Positions 1 through 8,570 are shown, counted from the first letter of the stretch. The stretch: 11,636 nucleotides of DNA from Ophiocordyceps camponoti-saundersi (nom. inval.) (GCA_003339415.1 PDHQ01000678.1:1-11636), one strand, 5' to 3'. Notes: a model not told the origin generated them from the sequence alone. Made by a program: numbers and translations.

Positions 1-190
1 TAAATAGAATAAGATAAAGCTATTCTATTCGCTAGTATATTTATAATATAAAGCTTTTACGGTATTCTATAGCTTTCTAGCTAGCTTATATAATTAGATA
101 GTTTTTTAGAGAAGGAAAACTATAAAAGGAAGGCTTCCTTCCCTCGAAGGGTCTTTCCTTTCCTTCTTCTCTAAGCTTTTAATCTAAACA
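1..190 (+). promoter_or_regulatory. Putative LTR promoter (U3/R), 5' copy
   Basis: A TATA box (TATAAAA, 121-127) follows a purine-rich GAAGGAAAA and is followed by a long pyrimidine tract that includes the 14-mer TCTTTCCTTTCCTT (152-165) and then TAAGCTTTTAAT (172-183). TATA plus a CT-rich initiator region is a common fungal core-promoter layout. The same order and similar spacing recur at 5702-5767. The tract also holds a short inverted repeat, GGAAG-G-CTTCC (128-138). Position upstream of a gypsy internal region suggests a 5' LTR. The start of the LTR is not in view or not recognisable, because the terminal TG and CA would have been mutated. Confidence 0.55.
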
Positions 191-661
191 ATTTGCACCT
201 TAAAAGCCTACTCTCTATAACCTTCCCCTACCTTATAAGATATTCCTATTTAGGAAGTTCTTACTTATTTATACTTTATAAATTTCCTATTCTAGCTACT
301 TACTGCCTAGTTAAAATAAGTAAAGCCCCTTACCTTCTTATTACCCCTTATCTCTCTTTATCTTTAAAAGCTTAGATTAAGGGCTACGGGTAAGATTAGG
401 TAATTATAGGTACGATCCGTAGCATAACCTAAGTACTATACTATATCTTATATTACTCTTAAAATATAGTATTTTTAAAGCTAGGAGAAAGATATTCTAA
501 GAGGTTTAACTATAATTAGTAAAGGCCCGAAGCCCCTTTAATAGGTAATTACTATATTTTTACTAATAACCTAAGCTATTACGGCGTATTAGGTTAACCT
601 TAGATATTAAAACCTCTTAGAACGGAACCTTTACTAAGGTTTAATTAATAAACTCTATAAT
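190..661 (+). other. Presumed U5 and untranslated leader of the gypsy element
   Basis: This stretch has no convincing coding signal. It carries several of the rare surviving CpA/TpG sites (189, 194, 196, 304, 423). A 60-codon open frame at 193-375 begins at TTG, has hydrophobic low-complexity content and resembles nothing I know, so it is not called a gene. A primer-binding site could not be recognised. An 11-bp perfect inverted repeat (497-507 and 610-620) lies near the 3' end of the stretch. Confidence 0.4.
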
Positions 662-1984
662 ATACTTATAAATAATATTAGGAATATTTATTCTAATATT
701 ATTAGTTTAAGAATTAATAAGTTTATATAAAGTAATATATATAATATTAATAATATTAATATTATAGCTTATAAGCTTTAATTACTTATTATAATAAATA
801 GAGATAATATTAAACTTAGTAAGATAGTTCGTAATATATTTATAGTATTAGTTATAATAGCCGGCCTTAGTAAATTAGCTATTAAGAAAAGATTAATTAA
901 CCCTATATTTCTAGAAGAAATATTTAAAAATAACTCCGATTTAGAGGTAACTTTTTATTATAAAATACCTAAAATACCTAACTAGCTAGGACTATTAAGT
1001 ACTAAGAAAACTATACTATCTAATAGAAAGAAAAAGGTAAAAGGCCTAGCTAAAGTTTAGGCTAGAGATAGCTTAGGTAATATTAATTAGATTAAATTAG
1101 TAAAGAGATTTATTATACCTATTAATTTAATAGATTTTTAGTAAGTAAGTCTAAAAGGGGCTAAGTAATTTAAGCATTTCTCGTTACGTAAAAGATAAAC
1201 TTCTATTAAGATAAAAGCTAAAAGAAAAGATAAGAGTAAGGCTAAGGCGGTATATATTAATAGCGATAAAGTTAATTTTACTAAGTAAGATATAAATACT
1301 TACTTAATTAAAAAAACTAGTAATTATAAGACTTTTAGAGTTTTATATATTATCTTATTCTAAGTTAATAGTAAAAGTAAGTCCCTAAAGCTAGCAAATA
1401 AGAATATAATAGTAAACTAAGGGTTTTAGGTAAGTTTTATTAATTATAACTTTACTAATTATAATAAGATCCCTATTATAAACTTAAAAGATATTAAGTT
1501 TAGTAAGCTAGCTATAAAAGTTATAAATAGATTATATATTCCTATTTATAATTTTACTATCTTAAATATAAATATTTCTAAGGTAATTAGAGAAGTTTAA
1601 GCGATTATTAAGCTTAAAAATAATAATATAGTTAATAATTTACCCCTCTTATTAGGAATATCTTAGCTTTTTAATATAGATATTATTATCTATATTAGGA
1701 AAGGTACTTTAATAATTAGCGACTATAATTAAAATAAGACGCTAGTTATTTTATAAGGGCTTATAATAGCTATATTACCTTAGTAGAAGCTAGTTTTAGC
1801 GCCGAACGCCCTACCTATCTTAAGAAAATTTATTAAGCTTCCTAAATTAATATCGGAGAATATAAATAGCGATAATAAGAATAACTCTAAAACCTCTTTT
1901 AAGGACCTAACTTCTAAAAGTAATAATAATAACTAAGTTAAATTATTAAACTAAGTTATTAGCGCCGACCTAAGTAAATTATAA
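662..1984 (+). pseudogene. Relic gag-like and retropepsin-like ORF
   Basis: In the frame starting at ATA 662 (possibly a former ATG) stops are less frequent than the AT content predicts across roughly 240 codons, and the hypothetical protein is Lys/Asn-rich with a basic stretch around 1200-1250, as expected for a nucleic-acid-binding gag. No CCHC knuckle could be confirmed. From about 1380 the same frame resembles the retropepsin-like part of fungal retroelements. The best piece is at 1640-1720, which reads Pro-Leu-Leu-Leu-Gly-Ile-x-[Trp from TAG]-Leu-Phe, then an Ile-Arg-Lys-Gly segment, matching the typical LLLG.PWL followed by an IRK-type strand near the end of such proteases. The catalytic D-T/S-G triad upstream was not located with confidence. 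Start and end are approximate. The RT relic lies in another frame, so either gag and pol were separate frames or an indel intervenes. Confidence 0.55.
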
Positions 1985-2639
1985 AATTATAGCTAACTAG
2001 AAATATTATTATTAATTTAAACTTTATATATTTTATTATAAACCCGATTATTTTATTTATAAGCTATACTTTTAGATTAATAAAGTAAGCTATATATATA
2101 TAAACTTAAATAAACTTTTATATAAATTATACTTTTACTTTTTACTATTATCCCCTTATCGATTCTAATCTTCTTTCCTTAACTATAGCTATTATAGAGA
2201 CTATACTTAATAGCCCCTAATAATTACGGAGTAATTTAGTTACTAAGCTTATAACTAAATAACGCTTAAGTAAATAATATTAGCTTAAGCTATAAGTAAA
2301 TAAGCTATTAGCGTTACTATTCCTAATATAAAGGAGAGTTTAGCGACGAGAAATTAATAATTCTATTATTAAATATTTAGTTATAATATAATTTAACGCT
2401 TATAATATTACGCTTAGATTTTTAGTCTTAGATTACTTAAAAAAGGAGATTATATATATATTTTATACTTATCGTAATCTTAAGGGTTAGGATATATACG
2501 ATATATTACCTATAAACTTATTTTTATATTATTTAAAAATTATACTAGGAACTAAATTATATATTATAGTAAAAAGAAAAGATAGAGCGCTTTAGAATAA
2601 TATTAGATAAATAAAATTATTCGTAAGAATATTAACTTA
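1985..2639 (+). other. Unassigned spacer between protease-like and RT relics
   Basis: Very AT-rich (about 10% G+C on the line at 1981) and full of TAA/TAG in every frame. It should hold the end of the protease part and the N-terminal part of pol, but I recognise no motif here until about 2640. The change from the gag-protease frame to the RT frame happens somewhere in this stretch. Confidence 0.4.
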
Positions 2640-3470
2640 AGAATTTATAAATATATAGTAGCGGCTAATAGTAAGTTAAGCTAATAGTCGGCGGAACTTA
2701 TTATAGTAGTTAAGGATAAGTTTAACTTATAAGCTAAAATATAATTAATAATTAACTATTATAATATTAACGAAGACTTACTAAATACTATTATCTTATT
2801 ATTATTAAAGCTTTATAATAGATTTTTAAATCTAAGAATAAGTTTATTTAATATATTTAACTTAAAGTATAGCTACTAAGCTATACCTATTATATCTAAA
2901 CTACGCTATATTTTAGCGTTTTAAATCCTTAGCTTTTCCTAATTATAGCTTATAAGGCTTTTTTAGGGAACCTAATCCGTAGCTTATAGCTTTACTAAAA
3001 TAATAAAGCTAGTATTTAGGGCTATACTTAAACTTTTGCCCGAACTATCTCTATTAGTAGTTTTTACTAAAAGCTATTATATCGCGCCTCTTAATAACTA
3101 TATAAATAATATCTTCTTAAAATATATTATATTTAAAGAATAATAAGCGTTTATTAGAAACTATTTTTTACCTAAATTATTATAAGCTTTATTTTAGTTA
3201 AGTTTTAAAAAGGTTTTCCTTAATATAATAGAAATCTTAGTAATAAGATAAATATATTATATAAGAGGACGGATTATAATTAAGCTTAGGAGGCTTTAGA
3301 AAATTTAAGAATAGCTAGTACTAACGAATTAAAAGTAAGTTAGGGTATTTCTTAAAGTAATTAGACCTTACTAGAGATAGATAGTTAATTACGTAGAGTT
3401 TTCCTAACTATTAACGTAGCTTATTAGAAATATTCCCTTCTTATAAGGGCTATTTAAAGCTTTATTTTTT
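2640..3470 (+). pseudogene. Relic reverse transcriptase and connection domain (Ty3/gypsy pol)
   Basis: Role when alive: RNA- and DNA-templated DNA synthesis during retrotransposition. In the frame with codons at 2700, 2703 and so on, motif A is visible at 2856-2867 as Phe-Asn-Leu-Lys; the Asn codon AAC (2859) follows a T, so it is a RIP product of GAC, giving the expected Phe-Asp-Leu-Lys, and Ile-Pro follows shortly downstream as in gypsy RTs. An upstream Ile-[Asp]-Tyr box near 2750 shows the same GAC-to-AAC change. The motif B region (around 2900-3000) keeps the Ala-Phe and Ala-Tyr-Ser-Phe elements. The connection segment at 3315-3365 keeps the Pro-x-Pro-Thr-Asn ... Val-Arg-x-Phe-Leu pattern that follows gypsy RTs (prolines now CTA). 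The motif C region (3060-3074) reads Phe-Thr-Lys-Ser and has no recognisable Asp-Asp. Sure of family, not of exact ends. Confidence 0.82.
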
Positions 3471-3524
3471 ACGATTTTTAAATCTCTCGCTAAAGTAATA
3501 ATAGCTATTTATAAGCCTTAACTT

Positions 3525-3893
3525 AATAAGCTAGTACTTATATATATAGATATTTTAAAATTCGGAGTAAGTTACGTTATCTTATAGTAATAAAGAGATA
3601 GCCTAGTGCCGATTTTATATAACTCTTTTCTCTTTACGAAGATATAGCGTAATTATAAAATATATAAGCGGGAATTTTATATTTTAGTTAAATTCTACTA
3701 TTATTACTAATATCTATTTTATATAGTAAATAAATTAACTATTTTTATAGACTATTTCCTTATTATATAATTCCTAACTTCTAAGGGCTATAAAAATATC
3801 TACGCTTAATAAGTAACTAAGCTACGGCTACTAAATATTAAGATTGCCTATATTAAGAGTTTGCAAAACTAGGCTACGGATAGTTTATTTAAG
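3525..3893 (+). pseudogene. Relic RNase H domain (Ty3/gypsy pol)
   Basis: Role when alive: degrades the RNA strand of the RNA-DNA hybrid. It continues the RT frame. All four acidic positions of a D-E-D-D RNase H can be placed: Asp at 3549 (in a D-x-x-K-F-G-V context, matching the gypsy DAS..GVG strand), Glu at 3672 (in Tyr-Lys-Arg-Glu-Phe, matching the conserved KE segment), Asp at 3750 (in Thr/Ile-Asp-[His], matching the TDH box) and Asp at 3879 (in Asn-x-Ala-Thr-Asp-Ser-Leu, matching the N-x-x-A-D-x-L-S box). The Pro-Ile-x-Tyr-x-S strand is at about 3609-3626. In-frame stops at 3585-3593, 3645 and 3870 fit former Gln or Trp codons. This is the clearest domain of the relic together with integrase. 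Confidence 0.87.
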
Positions 3894-4380
3894 ATAATCT
3901 TCCTATCTAACGAATACTAAGCTATAGATATTATAAATTAGGGAATAGTTAATATTAATACCGGATTATAAAAATAGAAAGATAGCTTATAAGGCTATAA
4001 GGCGCTCCTTAAATACCTAATAAGTATACCCCTTAAGAAATTACTTACTAATAAAATAGGCACCCTTTTATTATAACTAACTACGCTTTAATAGAATACC
4101 TTATTAGCTTTATAAACTTAGGAAAAATAAAATAATAAGATTTAAGTAAACTTCTAAATAACTATAGCACTTATAAAAGAGATAGATAGGATATCGAAGC
4201 TATTAAACTATTATATAAACTACTATTACGTAAATATAGTTAATTAGCTATAATATAATAAAATTCCTAATAAACTTAATTATATTTTAGTAAATTATAT
4301 TAAATAATAAGCGGTATTTTTTAAATAGTTAATATAAACGAATACCTTACTATAAAGGGAGTTATTTAACTAAGTAATAA
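3894..4380 (+). other. Linker between RNase H and integrase relics, contains a frame change
   Basis: No motif recognised. RNase H ends in one frame and the integrase zinc domain begins in the next, so at least one net +1 (or -2) indel lies between 3893 and about 4420. Three rare surviving CpA sites fall in or near this stretch (3864, 4061, 4168), all in GCA context. Confidence 0.45.
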
Positions 4381-4925
4381 AGATACTTTCTCTAATATAA
4401 GATTTTATAAGTACTCTATTAAGCTTATAATTTAAGTAGCTACTTTAAGCTAAATACTACGCGTTAATAACTTTATATATATATTTTCTAGCCTAATATA
4501 GCTTAGGATATTATATTTTATATAGTAAGTTATAAAAAATATATTTTATATTCTAACTAAAAGCTAAAAGCGCTAAATTAGCTAATTTATATTTTAGCAC
4601 CTTTTTAGGTCCTTATTATAAATTATATAGGACTATTCCTAATAGCTATAAATAGGATTAAATTTATATTAATATTAGTTAACTATTTCTCTTATTTTAT
4701 ATAGCTTATAGCTTACTAAATAATAGGAGCCTCGGAGACTATTATTAGGCTAAGGAATTAGCTAAACTTTATTATAATTATACTTATAGCTATCTACTTT
4801 AACCTAAGTTCCGCTTTCTTATTAAGGGAAATTTTAGCTTTCTTAATAGTAAAAGATATATTTTAAGTAATAGCGCTATCTAAATTATATTATAGCGTAA
4901 GCTTAGTTAAGGTAATAAATAAGAT
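4381..4925 (+). pseudogene. Relic integrase, HHCC zinc domain and DDE core
   Basis: Role when alive: inserts the element's cDNA into the host genome. In the frame with codons at 4381, 4384 and so on, the zinc-binding domain shows His (TAT from CAT, 4426), four residues, His (TAC, 4441), then Phe-[Trp from TAG]-Pro-Asn-Ile at 4486-4500, then Cys-x2-Cys (TAT 4531 and TAT 4540, each explained as TGT). The core has a Tyr-Ile-Gly box at 4624-4632, a second catalytic Asp at 4801 (AAC after T, from GAC) followed by x-Ser-Ser-Ala-Phe, and a Glu at 4909 (AAG after T, from GAG) in a Ser-Val-x-Leu-Val-Glu context. The interval between them is exactly 35 residues, as in retroviral and gypsy integrases. 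The first catalytic Asp position reads Asn (AAT 4621) after an A, which RIP does not explain. Confidence 0.87.
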
Positions 4926-5490
4926 TTTTTAATAACTTTTAAAAAGATTATAGCCTCCTAAGAATACTTAGTTTAAATATTTACTAATAGTTATATAATA
5001 ACTTAACTATAAGGTTATTAGGACCTTAAGCTACTATAATAAATTAGCTATAAGTACTTATATACTTATCCGATTACTAAGTAAACTACTTAGTAAAATC
5101 CGCGATAAATTCTTATATAAGTAGAAAATATTACTTATATTAGTAAGCTAATTAAATAAAGTATAAATTACTAATATTCGAATATTTAAATATTTTATAT
5201 ATATACTTAATAAAAGTATTTTAATTACTTAAGCGGATTTCCTATTTAGGAAATCTTATACGATATATACTTAGTAATACCTTAATATCTTATAAGTATT
5301 AGGTACTTATATTATTAAGCTTTAAAGTATATAAAAAAGTATTAAGACTTTAAAGCTACTTCTCTTAATACTTAATAAAAATATATAGCTTTAATAAGCT
5401 TAGCCGAGCTTAGCCGAGACTAGCCGAACTACCCTATACCTAATCGGACTTACCGGAGATATCGGAGATAAGCGGACTTAACAATAAGTA
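4926..5490 (+). pseudogene. Relic integrase C-terminal region and pol tail
   Basis: The integrase frame stays readable after the core: a Leu-Asn-x-x-Val-Ile-Arg segment near 5007-5030 matches the conserved helix after the DDE core of gypsy integrases. Further on I recognise no chromodomain or other tail motif. The frame passes through the 10-bp tandem repeats at 5401-5430 and ends among stops at 5479, 5485 or 5491; one Gln codon, CAA at 5482, has escaped mutation. The end of pol is therefore approximate, and the last 80 codons may be LTR or untranslated sequence instead. Confidence 0.55.
5401..5430. repeat. Three 10-bp tandem repeats, TAGCCGANNN
   Basis: Units are TAGCCGAGCT, TAGCCGAGAC and TAGCCGAACT, back to back, in a line with about 50% G+C, far above the window average. 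Related TCGGA/CCGGA words follow up to 5480. They could encode a short repeat at the end of pol or sit in the 3' non-coding region. Confidence 0.8.
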
Positions 5491-5518
5491 TAGCGATCGG
5501 GAAGTTATATAGCGATCG
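5490..5518. repeat. Direct repeat ATAGCGATCG, two copies
   Basis: The 10-mer occurs at 5490-5499 and 5509-5518, 19 bp apart, just after the probable end of pol and just before the LTR-like promoter region. It could mark the start of U3, but no LTR boundary can be proved. Confidence 0.6.
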
Positions 5519-5558
5519 AAAAAGAGATAAGCTTTTAAGCTTTTATTCGCTATAAAGA

Positions 5559-5632
5559 AGCGGGGTAAAAGCGGGGTAAAAGCGGGGTAGATAAGAATAT
5601 AGAATCTTACTCGCTAAAAGAAGCGGGGTAAA
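5559..5632. repeat. Four copies of AGCGGGGTAAA upstream of a TATA box
   Basis: Two exact 11-mers and a third copy differing at its end lie head to tail (5559-5569, 5570-5580, 5581-5590, the last reading AGCGGGGTAG), with a further exact copy at 5622-5632. They lie 70-145 bp upstream of the TATA box at 5702, where U3 enhancer repeats of LTR elements are usually found. The G-rich word is striking in such an AT-rich window. Confidence 0.85.
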
Positions 5633-5639
5633 AGTAGGT

Positions 5640-5830
5640 CTTAGTTTCTAGAAGTTTCTACTAGCTTCTATAAAATTAATAAGCGAAGGAAGGAAAAGGT
5701 TTATATAAGGAAGCTTTCCCTCCCTCTCTTTCCTTTCCTTTTCTTCTTCCTTCCTTAAGCTTTTAATTCTAGAAAAGGTTTTAAGTCTTAAGAAACGTCT
5801 TACCTTAATTTTTAAAATTAGTAATTAATA
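5640..5830 (+). promoter_or_regulatory. Putative LTR promoter (U3/R), second copy
   Basis: TATATAA at 5702-5708 is followed by a pyrimidine tract containing the 14-mer TCTTTCCTTTCCTT (5727-5740) and then TAAGCTTTTAAT (5756-5767). The same three elements occur in the same order at 121, 152 and 172. Spacing from TATA to TAAGCTTTTAAT is 54 bp here and 51 bp there. The upstream TTCTA.TAGCTT segment is also shared. Sequence beyond TAAGCTTTTAAT does not match. This may be the 3' LTR of the gypsy relic or the 5' LTR of the element to the right. Confidence 0.55.
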
Positions 5831-6240
5831 ATTATCTTTTTATTTATATTATATAATCTTTCTTTTATTAATAAGCGTAAGAAGTAATACTTTTAATATT
5901 TCTTATTTTTTATTAATAATAAAAGCTTCCTATCGCCTTAAAAGAGTCTAAAGCGAAAATACCCTTTTTACTAACTTTAGTACTAACCTCGTATAATAAG
6001 GCTTAGCTAGAATTAAGGGCTTTACTTAGTAATAAGGAAGAGGAAGGAAATTAAACCTTTTATCTTTTTATTACTTATTTACTTATCTTATCTTAGATAA
6101 GAAGATAAAAGATAGAAAAGGTAAGGTCCGTAATACGTTAAAAGCTTCCGCTTTCTCTTTTTACCTAATAGAGAAGCGTAAAAGGTAAGTCTTATCCTTT
6201 CCTTTAGTTTACTAACTTTAGTATTTAAACTTCGAAAAAT
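5831..6240. other. Non-coding stretch with an imperfect inverted repeat
   Basis: No gene or known motif. An inverted repeat pairs ACCTTTTATCTTTT (6055-6068) with AAAAGATAGAAAAGGT (6107-6122), with a two-base bulge; between them is a near-palindrome CTTATCT-T-AGATAAG (6087-6101). This could be the remainder of an LTR (U5), a leader, or the edge of a second element. Purine excess on the + strand begins at about 6240. Confidence 0.45.
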
Positions 6241-6283
6241 AAGAAAGTAAATCGACTTATAAAAACTACGATTAAAAAATTAA

Positions 6284-6535
6284 AAAAAGATATTTTTCGA
6301 AACGGAAATAGCGACTAAAATAAACTTAAAAAGCGCTTCTAAACGAACCTCTTTTTACTTAAAAAAGCTCGAAGAAAAACTAATTAACTTAAACGAAAGC
6401 GAAAAGCTAATTTTAAGAAGAAAAGAAACGCCCTTTTTAAAGAAAAAAGAGAATCGACTTATAATAAAAAAAAAAGCGACTTTTATAAAGAAACGAATTA
6501 AAATTTTAAAAAGAAAAATACGCTATATTACGAGT
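6284..6535 (+). pseudogene. Stop-free 84-codon Lys/Glu-rich coding relic
   Basis: In this frame no stop occurs from after TAA 6281 to TAA 6536, although nearby frames have a stop about every dozen codons. The reading is rich in Lys, Glu, Arg and Leu with a run like Lys-Lys-Leu-Glu-Glu-Lys-Leu-Ile, which would suit a helical or coiled-coil segment. There is no start codon, as expected when every ATG has become ATA. No family recognised. It is the best single piece of evidence that the right-hand relic was coding on the + strand. Confidence 0.5.
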
Positions 6536-6805
6536 TAATCTAACTAAAACGGCTATATTATATTATATAATATTCGAATTTAAAAAAAAATACTTAAACT
6601 TTAAAAAAAGAAATCTTAAAGAAATATTTACTTAAAGAAATATATATAAAGCGAATTTAAAAAAGAACTTTATAAATAATACTTTATAAAATCGAATCTT
6701 ATTAAAGATAAATTTAATTAAATCGAAACTTTAGAAAAAAATTCTCCTCTTTTTATATAAAGAAAGATATTTTTATATAAAGGAAAAATACCGAAAGAAT
6801 TTTAA

Positions 6806-6871
6806 TAGCTATATACGCCTTAGCTACTTAAAGAAAGAAACGATTCCTTATAGCTATATACGTCTTAGCTA
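6806..6871. repeat. 21-bp direct repeat with a 45-bp period
   Basis: TAGCTATATACGCCTTAGCTA (6806-6826) recurs with one C/T difference at 6851-6871. The period of 45 bp is a multiple of three, so it could have encoded a 15-residue protein repeat. A weaker related segment (TAGCTATTTTACTTAGCTA) follows at about 6901. Each unit begins and ends with the palindromic TAGCTA. Confidence 0.7.
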
Positions 6872-7318
6872 TCTAAAAAAATTATAATAAAAGTTATTAA
6901 TAGCTATTTTACTTAGCTATTAAAGAAAAGATAATATTATTTTATAATAACTATTATATTTTAGGTATTATTTAAAAAAAAGGGATACTTATATAATAGA
7001 AAAACGCTATTCGAAAAGGAAATTATTTAAACTTAAAATAGCTTTTTAGAATAAGCTTAACTATAAGCTTAGTTTTATATAAATCGAATTAATCGAAGCT
7101 ATTAAAATAAGCTTAAACTAATATTTTTATAAATTAAAGAAAGCTATTTAAATACGCTTAAAATACTATATTATTCGAAACGATAAATATAAATTAAAAA
7201 TAGAAAGCTACTTAAGATATAAGTAAGAATTCTTTACGAAATATACTATTTTTTAATATTAAAAGAAATAAAAGAAAATAAATAGAATAAACGCCTTTCT
7301 AAACGCTTAAGGATAAGA

Positions 7319-7361
7319 GAAATAAATTAATATAAATCGAGCGAAATAAATTAATATAAAT
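7319..7361. repeat. 19-bp direct repeat with a 24-bp period
   Basis: GAAATAAATTAATATAAAT occurs at 7319-7337 and 7343-7361; a looser third copy follows at about 7365. The 24-bp period equals eight codons. Low complexity makes the repeat less telling than its length suggests. Confidence 0.6.
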
Positions 7362-7670
7362 TAAGGAAAATAAATTTATATTAATTAAGTAAATCGAAAT
7401 AATATAAAATAAATTAAAAAGAATATAAGTTTTAATAAGTAAAAGAAAGAAAAGAAAAGAAGATAATAAGCTATTAGAAACTATATATCTTTATATACTT
7501 TAAAAACTTTTATAAAAGTTAAGAAAAATAAGTTATAAAAAAAATTCCTAAAAGAAAGAAAGAGAAACTTAAGAAAAAAAAAATCTTTAAAGAAAAATAA
7601 GTTAAAATTAACTTAAGCTATCTTACTTAGCTATAAGCTAAGGAAGATAAGTAAAGCTTAGTTACCTTTT

Positions 7671-7741
7671 AACTTAAGAAAGATAAGAAAGATAACTTAA
7701 GGAATTATTTTATAACTTAAGGAAAGAAGAATAACTTAAGC
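7671..7741. repeat. Tandem ATAACTTAAG repeats, period about 20 bp
   Basis: ATAACTTAAG begins at 7692, 7712 and 7731, and AACTTAAG also at 7671, separated by purine-rich spacers. CTTAAG is a perfect palindrome. It looks like a degenerate short tandem array within the right-hand relic. Confidence 0.6.
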
Positions 7742-8472
7742 TTATCCCTTTTTACTAAATAAAGTAAAGGAAAGAAAGAAAGAAAATAAAGCTTAATTAT
7801 TAGCCTTCCTACTTTTTATAATAAGAAGAAAATACCTTATTATAAAAGGAAATTTTAAGCTACTTACTATTCTAAACGAGTAATTAGAAAGTAAGCTTAC
7901 GCTTTAAGAAACTTAGTAAAATCCTTTTCCTTACTTTATCCTTTAAGGTAATTAAGAATAATAAGAGGAAATAACTTATATTCGGAGCCTTTAACTAGAT
8001 ACTCTTAATATTAAGTTATCTTAAACTAAAAAGTAAGTTTAAGAAGGTTTATTTATTATAAGAAAGAAAATACTATTAGGACTCTTTAACTAGAAGCTCT
8101 TATTAGTACGATTAAGCTTATATTTAAAAATAACGCTACTTAAACTTTAAATTTAAAGTTAAAAGAAAGAAAAAACTTTATTCTAAGAAGAAAGAAAAAG
8201 AAAACTTATTTTACTATAAGGAAGATTAGTTCTTATTATACTTAATTATAAGTTAAGATAATAGCTTATAAACTATCTCTCTTAAAAAGTTTATAAGAAA
8301 TACTTTTAAAAAATAACTTTAAAGAAAAGTAAAAGTAAAATAAAAAAAAAGAAGCTTTAGAATAAAGAAAAAAGACTTAGAAAAAGAGAATTCTAAGTAA
8401 GAAGAAAATTAAGCTTTAGTAAAAAAGAATAAGCTATAAAATAGCTATCTTTTAAGCTTAAAGAAAAAACTA

Positions 8473-8570
8473 TTAAGTATAAGGATTTATACTTAAAAGA
8501 AGAAAGAATTATTAAGTATAAGGATTTATACTTAAGGAAAGAATTATTAAGTATAAAAATTTATACTTAA
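8473..8570. repeat. Triplicated 24-nt hairpin repeat
   Basis: Three copies of an inverted repeat, arms TTAAGTATA and TATACTTAA (9 bp, perfect) around a 6-nt loop, lie at 8473-8496, 8512-8535 and 8547-8570. The loop is AGGATT in the first two and AAAATT in the third. Spacers of 15 and 11 bp are related purine-rich sequence ending GAATTA. The loop change GG to AA is not in a TpG context, so the copies had diverged before or apart from RIP. Confidence 0.85.

Larger units (their letters stand above)
1..5490 (+). mobile_element. RIP-destroyed Ty3/gypsy LTR retrotransposon relic
   Basis: The order of relic domains along the + strand is gag-like, protease-like, reverse transcriptase, RNase H, integrase, which is the Ty3/gypsy order; Ty1/copia places integrase before reverse transcriptase. 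The readings rest on undoing CpA-to-TpA and TpG-to-TpA changes, so in-frame TAA and TAG stand for lost Gln, Trp or Arg codons. Three reading frames are used: gag-protease in one (codon starts at 662, 665 and so on), RT-RNase H in a second (3531 and so on) and integrase in a third (4381 and so on), so indels or natural frame changes add to the point mutations. The 5' end is cut by the window or lies within an LTR; the 3' boundary is not resolved, and may extend through the promoter-like sequence at 5560-5830. The span between the two promoter copies, 5.58 kb, is a normal size for a fungal element. It cannot make protein in its present state. Confidence 0.87.

Noticed and set aside
193..375. 60-codon open frame starting at TTG
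   Set aside because: It lies within the presumed LTR/leader, begins at a non-ATG codon, has hydrophobic low-complexity content from CT-rich sequence and matches no family I know. A chance open frame is the simplest reading.
7830..7915. Possible CCHC-like motif in the purine-rich relic
   Set aside because: Only one or two of the four metal ligands can be placed, and the His position reads ATT, which is not a RIP product of a His codon.
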